64,000 nt of DNA from Thecamonas trahens ATCC 50062 (taxonomy: Eukaryota; Apusozoa; Apusomonadida; Apusomonadidae): NCBI RefSeq assembly GCF_000142905.1, contig NW_013657666.1, positions 447,368-511,367 on the forward strand, read 5' to 3'. Below are positions 18,901 through 27,443 of the stretch, piece after piece (position 1 is the stretch's first letter; the number at the start of each line of letters is the position of its first letter). Below the pieces are notes generated by a model. It did not search any database, was not told the DNA's origin, and worked only from the letters and a program-made list of their open reading frames with translations. The position numbers and the translations under genes were made by a program.

Positions 18901-19225
18901 ATCGTAGCCAACTGAGTCAACCGGGCCACGGCGAACTTCCCGCGGTCGCGCCCGTCGCAGAACATGACACCCACCCTGTCCTCCGCCAGTCCCTCTACAT
19001 ACATATCCCGCGCAGTGCCCACAAGCTCCTCCGGGTCGTACACCTGCCCCTCGTTCCCATGAGTCGCTGTTCCCACAGCCTCCCTCCCCCCCAGGCCCCA
19101 CTCTTTGCCCCGCCACCGCCCCCCCCCCGTCTCCTCTCCCTCTCCCTCTCCCGGTCGCTACCGAGTGCCAGCGAGCGATCCCTTTGAGCCCTCACCGCTA
19201 CCCCCCTTCCCGTGACGCTGCACAT
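15999..19225 (-). CDS. Ubiquitin carboxyl-terminal hydrolase with AT-hook repeats inserted in the catalytic domain
   Basis: About 1,024 residues. The main frame has no ATG at its N-terminus, but a 30-nt exon (19196-19225, MCSVTGRGVA) followed by gtgag joins in phase to exon 2 at 19043 (acceptor ggggcag). The Cys box is GLGNLGNTCFMNVCLQAL, then QQDAQEFVLFLL, zinc-binding CSSC...CSTC, and the His box MGHYSVLARY. Between the Cys box and QQDAQE lies an insert of several hundred basic, Ser-rich residues. It holds three copies of KRKRGRPKGSKNKPKTP, a classic AT-hook (GRP core) in a basic context. This predicts a nuclear, minor-groove DNA-binding deubiquitinase, perhaps acting on histones; the target is inference. 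Confidence 0.88.
17431..17700 (-). repeat. Three 102-bp tandem repeats encoding AT-hooks
   Basis: Near-identical units start at 17431, 17533 and 17635, exactly 102 bp (34 codons) apart. Each encodes KRKRGRPKGSKNKPKTP plus an Ala/Pro linker. Confidence 0.92.
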
Positions 19226-20208
19226 ACAATGACAACCCGGTATCTGCGCCCATTCTTGCGAGTCCAGTGGTAGTGGGTTGGCGCGTCCATGCGCTCACCC
19301 AGGGACGCCATTCGCACCCACAGAGAGGAGTTGAGGAGCGAGGAGGAGGAGCGGGGCGAGGCGAGTCAAGGGAGCCAACAGCAACTCAGCTCAGCTGCCA
19401 CAGTTGGGCGAGCGCCCGTCAGCCCCATACCCAAGCATAGCAGGCGATTTAGACCCATCCGCGTGGAAAACATAAGCAATGGCAAGTACAACAGTATGCC
19501 ACGCAATTCTGGGTACATGTGCGTCATGCTGCGTGCATGATGGCCATGTATGACCACACGGAGCTCGGCCCCGTGTCACCTGCCCGGACTGGGACCCTCG
19601 ACCCACTTTGACTGCTGCTATGGCCGGGATAGGCCGCCCGCACCGCTTGGGACGGTTCCCATCCATGATGGTGGAGGCAAAGGGGCGGAGGAGGGGGGGA
19701 TGGGCAACGCCTACGTGGGCTATCGGTCGGTTGGCTCGTCGCCCGAGTCCCCTCTTAGTCGCGCCAGCCAGCGCGGCGATATGCGGCGGCGAGACACGAC
19801 GCCAGGGCTGATCTAAGACCTCCCTTTTCAACTCTCTCCCTCAGATACATGTGATCGTCACATGGTCGACCTCGGGAACAATCCAACAACCCGCCTCCAC
19901 AAGCTGAGCCTCTCTTCGCAACCTGTCCTCAGCCTGTCCACAGCGTTGGCCGATGTGCTTGCCCTGCGCTTGTCCCCCGTCATTCCCATCCGTCATCACC
20001 ACGCAGAGATCCCACAACAACTGCATCACCCTCCTCCTTCCCCGCTCTCTTCTCATCGATGGATCGCACGAGTGCGACCGTGTCTCGCTCTAGCATGCTC
20101 TGCCTGTGAAGCGGCATGAGGCCAAAGGCCGGGCAGCCATCCCTCGCTCGACCTCCGCTTGCTCAACCCCCCCCCTCCCCCACAGACACACACTCCCCTC
20201 TCCCTACG
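19226..20208. other. Intergenic stretch, no gene seen
   Basis: Nearly 1 kb between the divergent AT-hook USP and LDAH-like genes. Short frames exist on both strands (for example 19289-19540, 83 codons) but none resembles a protein I know. No tRNA was recognised. A C-run at 20165-20180 and CACACA precede the LDAH-like start. Confidence 0.4.
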
Positions 20209-21273
20209 ATGGCCACCTCCCCCATGGAAGTCATCCGAGTGCGTGTTGGCGGAGTAGTTACCCAGGTACTGCAGCACCCGGAGGCGCGCGTCCTCCTTCC
20301 GCCCGACGCCGAAGCACCTGCTGAGCCTCCGTCGACGGTTCTCCTGCTCGTGCCGGGCAATCCGGGCATCGTCTCCTTCTACGAGCCGTTCCTCCTTGCG
20401 CTCTACGCGGCATGGGGAGGCAAGGTCGCGGTCGCTGCTGTCTCCCATGTCGGCCACATTGCTGGTCTTCCCAACGAGGTCGAGGTGCCCTCGCTCGATC
20501 TCCCGTTCGCTTCGCACATCGCCGGAGAGCCACAGCTGGCGCCCACTCGGCTGTCTTGGGATCTGGAGTCGCAGATCGCGCACAAGTCGGCTATCCTCCG
20601 TGCCATTGCCGAGTCACCAGCAACGGCAGCTGCGCCCAAGTTTGTGCTTGCCGGCCACTCGATCGGTGCCCACATTGTGACGCAACTGATGCTGCAGAGC
20701 GCGTCAGCAGCTGGCGCGGCAAGCGGCGAGGCGGCTGCACCGGGCGTTGACATCATCCGCGGCATCAACCTCTTCCCCACGCTGCACTCGATGAAGGAGC
20801 ATGCCGGAGTACTCAACTACGTGACGCTGCCCGGGCTGCGACATGCTGCGGCCGCCGCTGTGGCGGTCATGGGCGCGCTTCCCGGCCGGCTTGTCAAGCC
20901 GGTGATGCGGATGGCATCGGATGCAGCGGCCGACGACCGCACGGCCGACATTGTGCTCTCCTCATTCTCGTTCTCCACCGCGGCTGCCGTCCTCGGCATG
21001 GCTCGGACCGAGTTTGTCACTGTCAACGCCGTGCCGGACCTCTCGCCCATCATCGACGACTTGGTCTTCTACTACGGAGTGGACGATGGATGGGCGCCGA
21101 TCAACCACGCGCACATGACCCGTGAAGCATACCCGGACCATCCACATGTGTACATCGACGCCACTGGCGCGCCGCATGCCTTTGTTGTCGACTCGTCCGA
21201 GGACGTTGCGGCCGAGCTTGTCCGCCTGCTCAAGGGGGATCTCTTCCCAGCCGACCCGTCGCCAGCCTCGTAG
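20209..21273 (+). CDS. LDAH: Lipid-droplet-associated hydrolase (LDAH family)
   Basis: 354 residues from the ATG at 20209. An alpha/beta-hydrolase: the opening strand-loop VPGNPGIVSFYEPFLLALY is the LDAH signature (PGNPG..xFYxPF), and the nucleophile elbow GHSIG puts the catalytic Ser near residue 151. A C-terminal HAFVVDSS supplies a candidate His. The family (C2orf43 in man) localises to lipid droplets and affects sterol ester turnover, although its substrate is debated. The stop is 25 bp from the convergent low-complexity gene. Confidence 0.85.
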   Translation: MATSPMEVIRVRVGGVVTQVLQHPEARVLLPPDAEAPAEPPSTVLLLVPGNPGIVSFYEPFLLALYAAWGGKVAVAAVSHVGHIAGLPNEVEVPSLDLPFASHIAGEPQLAPTRLSWDLESQIAHKSAILRAIAESPATAAAPKFVLAGHSIGAHIVTQLMLQSASAAGAASGEAAAPGVDIIRGINLFPTLHSMKEHAGVLNYVTLPGLRHAAAAAVAVMGALPGRLVKPVMRMASDAAADDRTADIVLSSFSFSTAAAVLGMARTEFVTVNAVPDLSPIIDDLVFYYGVDDGWAPINHAHMTREAYPDHPHVYIDATGAPHAFVVDSSEDVAAELVRLLKGDLFPADPSPAS

Positions 21274-21297
21274 ACCGCGCTAAAGTGATGATACAGT

Positions 21298-22410
21298 TTA
21301 CTCTACAGCCGGCGCCAGGTCCAGGCCGTAGACCTTGGCCTCGTCGTCGATCGATGCGAGAGAGCGCTCGAGGTAGGCGAGCCGGTACTTGGCCGCGACG
21401 ACTTCGCATGCGGCGGCGTTGAACGCGGCGACCGCCTTGCCGGCTGCCTCCATCCCGCGCGCGTACTCGATCTCGCTTTGGCTCAACTGGTACGGAAAGC
21501 TCTGCTGGATGGTAGCACGTTGGCTTTTGGGCGTGCTGGGAACAGCCGCTGGTGATGGCGCCGGAGCTGCCATTCGTGGCGATGGCGCCGCAGGCGCCAT
21601 CCGTGGCGACGGCGCCGCAGGCGCCATCCGTGGCGATGGCCGGTCCACGTGGCGACGGGTAGGGAGCCTCCCGCGGTGATGGGTACACACCCTCTCGCGG
21701 TGACGGCTGGGCGTCGGGAGCCTTAAACTCGACGTCGATGTGCGGGCGGCGGATGTCGCGTGACGTACTTGCGGCCGCATCCGACGGCCGCGGGCCCAGC
21801 CGGCCATGAACCGACGACCTCCGTGCAGCTGGCACGCCACTCCCACCGCGGTACTCACCACGGTCTGTTCCACGGTCACGGTCGCGGTCTCTGTCCCGCC
21901 CACGGTCCCTGCTCCGCAGATCGTCCCCGCCGACGTACCCGCCACGATGATGGTCGCCCGGATGGGAGCCGTGGCCCTGCCGCTCGGCCCGGTCGCGACC
22001 CTGCCAGAGCTGCTGCCCAGCGCGCGGATGGACTCGCGGCCGATCGTGCCCGTGGCCCTGCCGCTCGCGCCCGTAGCCCGGACCAGCAGCAGGCGGTGGC
22101 GGCATTGGGTAGCCCGGCTGCCCGTAGCCTGCGCTGTGTCCGGGTCCGCCTCCTCCGTGCATGCCTGAGTGGGCGTCGTAGGCGTGCCCAGGCCCGTGCC
22201 CATGCCTGTGCCCATGCCCGTGGCCGTAGCCCCCACCGCCCTGCGGCGGTCCGCCGCCCATGCCCGCCCCGCTGGTGCTATACTCGTCCCGTTCGCGCGA
22301 CCGGTCGCGAGGCCGCCCGTATCCACCACCGCCCGAGCTGCGGCGGTCGTAGCCCCGCTGCTCCGCCCAGGATATCCCCCACCACCGCCTCGGTCGCTGT
22401 GGTACGACAT
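21298..22410 (-). CDS. Gly/Arg/His-rich low-complexity protein with apparent compensating frame breaks
   Basis: The ATG ending at 22410 opens MSYHSDRGGGGGYPGRSS. Coding character then moves to a second frame from about 22,350 to 21,640: RD-rich, GYGHGHGHRHGHGPGH and PSPRE repeats, like many RNA-binding proteins. It then returns to the first frame (PSPRMAPAA repeats and a helical C-terminus ending YGLDLAPAVE). The total length is a multiple of three, as expected if one base is missing near 22,350 and one is extra near 21,640. The first frame is also open throughout, so a single unbroken frame cannot be excluded, but its middle has an unlikely Ala/Thr composition. The function is unknown. The RGG/RD style resembles the N-terminus of the NCoR-like protein in this window. 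Confidence 0.55.
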   Translation of the reverse strand: MSYHSDRGGGGGYPGRSSGATTAAARAVVDTGGLATGRANGTSIAPAGRAWAADRRRAVGATATGMGTGMGTGLGTPTTPTQACTEEADPDTAQATGSRATQCRHRLLLVRATGASGRATGTIGRESIRALGSSSGRVATGPSGRATAPIRATIIVAGTSAGTICGAGTVGGTETATVTVEQTVVSTAVGVACQLHGGRRFMAGWARGRRMRPQVRHATSAARTSTSSLRLPTPSRHRERVCTHHRGRLPTRRHVDRPSPRMAPAAPSPRMAPAAPSPRMAAPAPSPAAVPSTPKSQRATIQQSFPYQLSQSEIEYARGMEAAGKAVAAFNAAACEVVAAKYRLAYLERSLASIDDEAKVYGLDLAPAVE

Positions 22411-22769
22411 GCCGGCGTCCAAGAGGAGTGGGTGGCCTAGCTCGGTCCCAGACCCCACCGCCACCGCCCAGCGGGATCGCGCCCGATCGCCGCCCGATCG
22501 CCGCCAAAGTTGAAGCCCTTTTCCGACACGACCATCGTGGCGGCGGCGGCGGGAGAGCAAGAGCGGGTAGGATGGAAGAGGCAAGGGACGTCAAGATGAG
22601 ACGTCGAGGTGCATGGCTGATCAGCAGGGTGTGGGGCCGGCACAGCCAAAGCACAGTAAGAGGGCGCAGGCGCAGACGGCGGGGCGCAGGTCGACGGGCG
22701 GCGATGGTGACTCGGGGCGGCGGTGGGGCGGGAGTCGGCAAGCACCTCACGCACATCTAGGAGGAGGGT
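22411..22769. promoter_or_regulatory. Upstream region shared by the low-complexity gene and MED6
   Basis: These 359 bases lie between divergent start codons. They are GC-rich, with GGCGG repeats near 22540 and 22700. No defined element was recognised. Confidence 0.35.
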
Positions 22770-23593
22770 ATGAGCGAGCTCAGCCACCTCTGCTTCCGTG
22801 ACGAGGCATGGCTTCCTCTGCATGTCGACCGTGTACTGGACTACTTTTCCATCTCCCCCTTCTACGACCAGCAGTCCAACAACGCGGTGGCTGCCCGGGC
22901 TGGCAAGCACTTGGACGAGATGAGGTAGGTGGCCGTGGGGAGGAGAACAGGAAGGGGGAGGGGGAGGGGGAGGGGGAGGGGGAGGGGGAGGGGGGGGGGG
23001 GGGGGGGGGACTCATAGGAAAGATGTGGGATTCGTGGGCGCTTGGGATGCAGTAACGTTGTGGGGAAAGAGTACCGCCTCGACACCAACAGCTCGCGCCC
23101 GCCGGCCTTGTACATCATCTGGGGGCTCAATCGCACATCGCCGACGGACCTAAAGCCGGCAGACGTGTTCTTTGTCCTCGAGGGCACCATCTACATGGCT
23201 CCGCTCCTTGCATCGCTCCTCGCCTCGCGGGTAGCCAAGATCGCCCACTACGTCAACCAGGCCGTCGACGTCCTGCACTCGCAAGCGTCGTTCGACCTCG
23301 CCCAAGGCTATACCTGGGACTTTGACGCTCCTACCGACGCAGTCGAAGCTGCCGACGCTGATGTCGCCGCCTCGCCTGCTGCTGTCTCTGCCGTCGCCAG
23401 CCCTGCCGGCGAGGCCACCCCAAACCCTCCTGCCGAGACGGCCGTCCTTCCGGTCGTCACCGCCTATCTCCCACCGTCCTTCCTCGACAGTCTCGCTCCG
23501 CCGGCGTCGACCAAGCGCGAGCTTCCGCCAGATGCTGCGGTGGCGTCCGGCGCGCCGCCGGCCAAGCGGGCCAAGACAACAGGGAGCACCTGA
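22770..23593 (+). CDS. MED6: Mediator complex subunit 6
   Basis: A head-module subunit of the Mediator coactivator of RNA polymerase II. Exon 1 (22770-22924) encodes a segment with RVLDYFSISPFYDQQSNN, matching the MED6 signature VLDYFxxSPFYDxxxNN. The donor at 22925 (gtaggt) and the acceptor ending at 23052 (gatgcag) rejoin the frame as HLDEMSNVVGKEYRL, equivalent to LEHLxxMxGIEYxLL in animals. Exon 2 (23053-23593) carries ALYIIWGLNRTSP, then DVFFVLEGTIYMAP, and an Ala/Pro-rich tail. The spliced product is 231 residues, close to the usual 220-250. The 128-bp intron is dominated by GGGGGA repeats. The stop lies only 33 bp before the next start. Confidence 0.93.
22925..23052 (+). other. MED6 intron with G-tract
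   Basis: gtaggt...gatgcag, with about ten copies of GGGGGA followed by a run of some 20 G on the transcribed-sense strand. This could form a G-quadruplex in RNA. Confidence 0.85.
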
Positions 23594-23626
23594 AACAATA
23601 GATGCACACGCACCTCTCTGACACAC

Positions 23627-25009
23627 ATGCTTGCGGCACTCGGGCCGCTCTGTGGCGCGCTCGTGGCGCCATCAGCTCTCCGCGCCGGGCTCTCCAACGC
23701 CGTTGCCTGCCGGAAGTCGAGCGAGACTGTCCACGACGTGATTGTGATCGGCGGCGGGGTGATGGGCGCGGCCACAGCGGCGGCAGCAGCCAAGGCAGGG
23801 GCGAAGACTCTCCTTGTGGAGCAGTACGGGCGGTGCCACCCGTACGGATCGTCAGCAGGCGATGGGCGTATTGCCCGCATTGCCTACGACTGCCCATTGT
23901 ATGTGGGCCTCGCCCACGCCGCCCACCGCATGTGGGACGAGCTCTCCGCGAGGGCGCCGGAACTGGCGGCTGGCGCGCCGCACCGGGTCGACACGCCGTC
24001 CGGCTCGGGCACACCTGGAGAGCCTGTCCTCGCTGCCTGGGTTCCACGCCTTGGCCAGCCCGTTCGCCGCGTTTGCGGCTCGCTCGACTTTGGCCCCAGC
24101 GACTCAGAGTCGCTGGCGAGCCTCATGGCCACCTACGACGCACTCGGCGAAGTCTACGAGCTGCTCTCCCCGGACGATGTCGCCGCTCGGTTTCCGCAGT
24201 TCAAGCTGCGGCCCGGCGACTGCGCGGTGTACCAAGCAGCAGGATCAGTGGTGTACGCTTCGCTTGCAGTGGCCACGCTCTACGCAGCAGCCGAGGCCGA
24301 CGGCGCGGCCGTGTGCGAGCACACCCGAGTCGGCAAGATCGAACTCGGCGAGCAAGGCGCGGTCCATCAGGTAGTAGCCGACGACGGCCGTGCGTGGAGG
24401 GCACGCAAGATCGTGGTGACTGGCGGCGGGTGGACCAACACGGTGCTGAAGGCGTCAGGGCTGCGCAAGCTCCCGCTGGCTATGTCCAACGAGCAGACGA
24501 CGTACTTTGCGCCGCGGCCCGGATCGGGCATCGACCACAGCGCCGCAGCGATGCCGACGTTCATCGGGCACTACTTTGACGACACGCCCCGCGGGTTCTA
24601 CGGCATTCCGGCGGTCCGCGGCGGGGTGTCGGGCGTCAAGGTGGCGGTAATGAACGAGGGCGAGGCGCTGAGCGAGCGGCCGGATCCAGCCACGCGCGAC
24701 TTTGGCATCAACAGGCGGATGCTGGGCTTGGCGCGGGAGTTTGCGGACGAGCTCTTCCCGGGCCTCAACGCCTCGGTTGTCACCGCCATCCGGTGCATCT
24801 ACTCCAACTCGCCAGACTTTGACTTTATCCTCGGTGAGCACGTCGAGCACTCGGACGTGGTGGTCGGGGCCGGGTTTTCGGGCCACGGCTTCAAGTTTGG
24901 GCCAGCGATCGGGCAGGTCCTTGCCGACTACGCGCTCGGGACGGACGAGGTTCTCGACCGGGAGGTGCACAGCGGCAAGTTCTCTGCGGCACGGTTTTCT
25001 CCGACTTAA
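23627..25009 (+). CDS. Monomeric sarcosine oxidase / PIPOX-like flavoenzyme
   Basis: 460 residues from the ATG at 23627. An FAD-dependent amine oxidase of the DAO/MSOX family. The Rossmann dinucleotide motif is [15 protein letters not shown] near residue 40. [10 protein letters not shown] matches the flavin-binding loop, and [15 protein letters not shown] holds the Cys that carries covalent FAD in monomeric sarcosine oxidase and [22 protein letters not shown] is the C-terminal FAD signature. Sarcosine, pipecolate or another N-methyl amino acid is the likely substrate. The 35 residues before the Rossmann fold look like a possible mitochondrial presequence. There is no C-terminal SKL-type peroxisomal signal. 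Its stop codon overlaps that of the convergent DNAJC7-like gene. Confidence 0.85.
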   Translation: MLAALGPLCGALVAPSALRAGLSNAVACRKSSETVHDVIVIGGGVMGAATAAAAAKAGAKTLLVEQYGRCHPYGSSAGDGRIARIAYDCPLYVGLAHAAHRMWDELSARAPELAAGAPHRVDTPSGSGTPGEPVLAAWVPRLGQPVRRVCGSLDFGPSDSESLASLMATYDALGEVYELLSPDDVAARFPQFKLRPGDCAVYQAAGSVVYASLAVATLYAAAEADGAAVCEHTRVGKIELGEQGAVHQVVADDGRAWRARKIVVTGGGWTNTVLKASGLRKLPLAMSNEQTTYFAPRPGSGIDHSAAAMPTFIGHYFDDTPRGFYGIPAVRGGVSGVKVAVMNEGEALSERPDPATRDFGINRRMLGLAREFADELFPGLNASVVTAIRCIYSNSPDFDFILGEHVEHSDVVVGAGFSGHGFKFGPAIGQVLADYALGTDEVLDREVHSGKFSAARFSPT

Positions 25010-26592
25010 AAGCGGAAGCCGCCCATGCCGCCGCCCATGCCGCCGCCGAACATGTTGAACAGGTCCTCGGCAGCCATGCCGTGCATGCCGCCGCCGCCGC
25101 CAAAGCCGCCCATGCCGCCGAACGGGTTGTGGCCGGCCTGGCCCGAGTCAATGTCTGAGACCTCGTGGCCCTCATCATACTGGGCGCGCTTGCGGTCGTC
25201 GGAGAGGATGCCGTAGGCCAACTGGATGTCCTTGAACTTTTCGGCGGCGGCGGCCTGGTCGGCCTCGTCGGCGGTGGCGTGCTTGTCCGGGTGCCAGGTG
25301 CGGGCAAGCTTGCGATACGCCTTCTTGATCTCCGAGTCGGTGGCGCGCTTGGTGACGCCGAGGATCTTGTACAGGTCCTTGCGCAGCGACTTTTTGAGCT
25401 CGTGCTTGGCGGAGCGGAGCTCCGACTTGAAGCTCCGGCTCTCGGGCTCGAGCTGCACAGCGCGCTCGTAGTCGTAGACGGCCTCCTGGTACATTTCCTT
25501 CTCGAGGCGAACCGAGCCGCGGCGGGCGTAAGCCTTGGCGTAGCCCGAGTCGGCGGCAATGGCAGCGTTGCAGTCGGCCTCGGCCGAGTCATAGTCGCCG
25601 AGATGGATGGCGGCGGCAGCACGGTTGTTGTACAGCTTGGCGTTAAAGGCGTCGTGCTTGGGATCGATGGCGAGGGCGGCGGTGTAGGCCTCAATGGCGT
25701 CGGCAAAATTGCGGGCCTTAAAGGCCTCGTTGCCACGGGCCTTAGCCTTGGTCAGCTTGCGGACTTGCTTGAGCATGGCCATGGACTTTTTGTGGTCCGG
25801 GTCGTACTGGACGGCCATGCGGAAGTGGTTGATGGCGAGGTCAAAGTTCTCCAGGTAGTAGTGCGCCACGCCGCGGACGTAGAGCGCGTCAACGTTGCGG
25901 TCACCCGACTCACGGAGGACGCGCGAGGCCATCGATGATGCCTCGGCATGCTGTCCCAGCGCCAGGTACGTCTCGGCAATGCCCATGAGCACCTTCTTGG
26001 AGAGCGGGGCGACCCGCTGGGCCGACTTAAAGGCCGAAAAGGCGGGGCGGGCCTGGCCGGCGGCAAGCAGCTCGTAGCCTTGGGCCATGTCGCGCTCGAC
26101 AACAGTGATGAGGCCGAGCTCCGAGCTCGCGGTCGTGTTGCCAGCATCGGCAGAAATGACAACGTTGAGCTGGGCACGGGCCTTGGAGAACTCGCCCATC
26201 ATGCGGTAGCAGGTGCCGGCGCGGAGATGGGCCTTGAGATAGTCGGGCTTGAGCTCGATGGCCTTGAGCGAGTCCTCCAGCGCTTCGTGGTACTTTTCCA
26301 ACTTGATGTACGCCATGGAGCGGTTGGCATGGAAGGCCGGCTCGGACGGAGCATGAGCAATGGCCTCCGTGTAGGCCTCCACCGCGCCGCGGTAGTTGCC
26401 AGCCTTGTACTCTGTGTTCCCGCGAGCCTTTGCCTCATTGCCAGCCTCCATGTCTTCCTCCACAATGTGCTCAACTCCACTTGCCCCGGCCTCGCCACCC
26501 TCGGTCCCCTCCACCTCGACACGCTCGTCGGCCACCACCTCGTCCATCCCACCTGGGGTCACAGTTTCCTTCTGGTCCTCTCCAGCAGACAT
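25006..26592 (-). CDS. DNAJC7: DNAJC7/TPR2-like co-chaperone
   Basis: 528 residues. An acidic N-terminus is followed by tandem TPR repeats (about residues 50-400) that bind the C-termini of Hsp70 and Hsp90, then a J-domain at about 405-475 ([20 protein letters not shown]) with the essential HPD in WHPDKH. A Gly/Met/Phe-rich tail ([11 protein letters not shown], ending GGFRF) closes the protein. This order of TPRs then J-domain is that of DNAJC7, which passes clients between Hsp90 and Hsp70. The minus-strand stop TAA occupies 25006-25008, inside the stop of the facing gene. Confidence 0.9.
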   Translation of the reverse strand: MSAGEDQKETVTPGGMDEVVADERVEVEGTEGGEAGASGVEHIVEEDMEAGNEAKARGNTEYKAGNYRGAVEAYTEAIAHAPSEPAFHANRSMAYIKLEKYHEALEDSLKAIELKPDYLKAHLRAGTCYRMMGEFSKARAQLNVVISADAGNTTASSELGLITVVERDMAQGYELLAAGQARPAFSAFKSAQRVAPLSKKVLMGIAETYLALGQHAEASSMASRVLRESGDRNVDALYVRGVAHYYLENFDLAINHFRMAVQYDPDHKKSMAMLKQVRKLTKAKARGNEAFKARNFADAIEAYTAALAIDPKHDAFNAKLYNNRAAAAIHLGDYDSAEADCNAAIAADSGYAKAYARRGSVRLEKEMYQEAVYDYERAVQLEPESRSFKSELRSAKHELKKSLRKDLYKILGVTKRATDSEIKKAYRKLARTWHPDKHATADEADQAAAAEKFKDIQLAYGILSDDRKRAQYDEGHEVSDIDSGQAGHNPFGGMGGFGGGGGMHGMAAEDLFNMFGGGMGGGMGGFRF

Positions 26593-27443
26593 ATGCTCCC
26601 CTGTTCACCCCACAAGTCACATACCATGAGTGTAGTGGGGATGTAGCACAAGGAGGGGGGGGAGGGAGGGGGGGGGGGGGGGGCTATATGCAGGGGGACG
26701 GGGAGGTGGACGGGGAGAGGGCGGGTCCTGGGGGGCCACCACTTTGTTGGCATAACCTTGGGAACATGGTATACCATGCGGAGGAGGTGTGTGTGAGGGG
26801 GGAGGGGGGACAAGGGGAAGAGTCAGGCAGGGCAGAGGTAGTGAAGATGGTTTTCTCTTGCGTACGTATGCAAAAATGAGTGCCGTGTATGGGTATACGT
26901 ATGTGGTGGGGGGTGGGGGGAGGGTGGAAGGTGAGGGGGAGGGTGGGGAGGTGGGGAGATGCTGTGAAAAGGTCGTGGTTTTTGTTGTGACGGGGGGGGG
27001 GGGGGTAAATAGGGGAAGGGTAAGTGTGATCGGCTGATCGGTTGATCGTCGTGACGTATTTCCTAGCAGGTAGTGCACGGCCAGAGTCTCGGCGGCGTCG
27101 CATCATAGTTGCGAGTGCGACCAACACGACGCAGACTCCCCCTTCCCCCCCTCTCCCTCCTGCCACACACACACACTCTCTCTCTGTTTACAGCCCACAT
27201 TTCAACCGCAATCGGTTTGAGTCTCGCACTCACTCCTACCTTGTTTCCAACCCCATTACCCTACTATATTCGATCATCAAAACCCCCACCCCGATATGCC
27301 CTTGCCAGGTTGAGCTCGTACACGAGCGAGCCTCTCCCTCCGCTGACCGTCTCCTCCGCCCCCAACCGGTCAGGTCACCCACGGACGACCCCCACCCACC
27401 CACCCCGACCACCTCACTTTGTGCCACAGTGGGGGGCAAGTCC
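26593..27443. other. Intergenic G- and C-rich stretch, divergent promoters
   Basis: About 850 bases between the DNAJC7-like gene and the NCoR-like gene. It has G-runs at 26655-26690 and 26988-27007 and a CACACACTCTCTCTC tract at 27165-27190. An ATG followed by gtatgt near 26625 on the minus strand hints at a 5' intron of DNAJC7, but the spliced frame could not be confirmed. Confidence 0.4.

Noticed and set aside
19391-19831. 146-codon minus-strand frame between the AT-hook USP and LDAH-like genes
   Set aside because: No ATG start, no recognisable motif, and no splice support.
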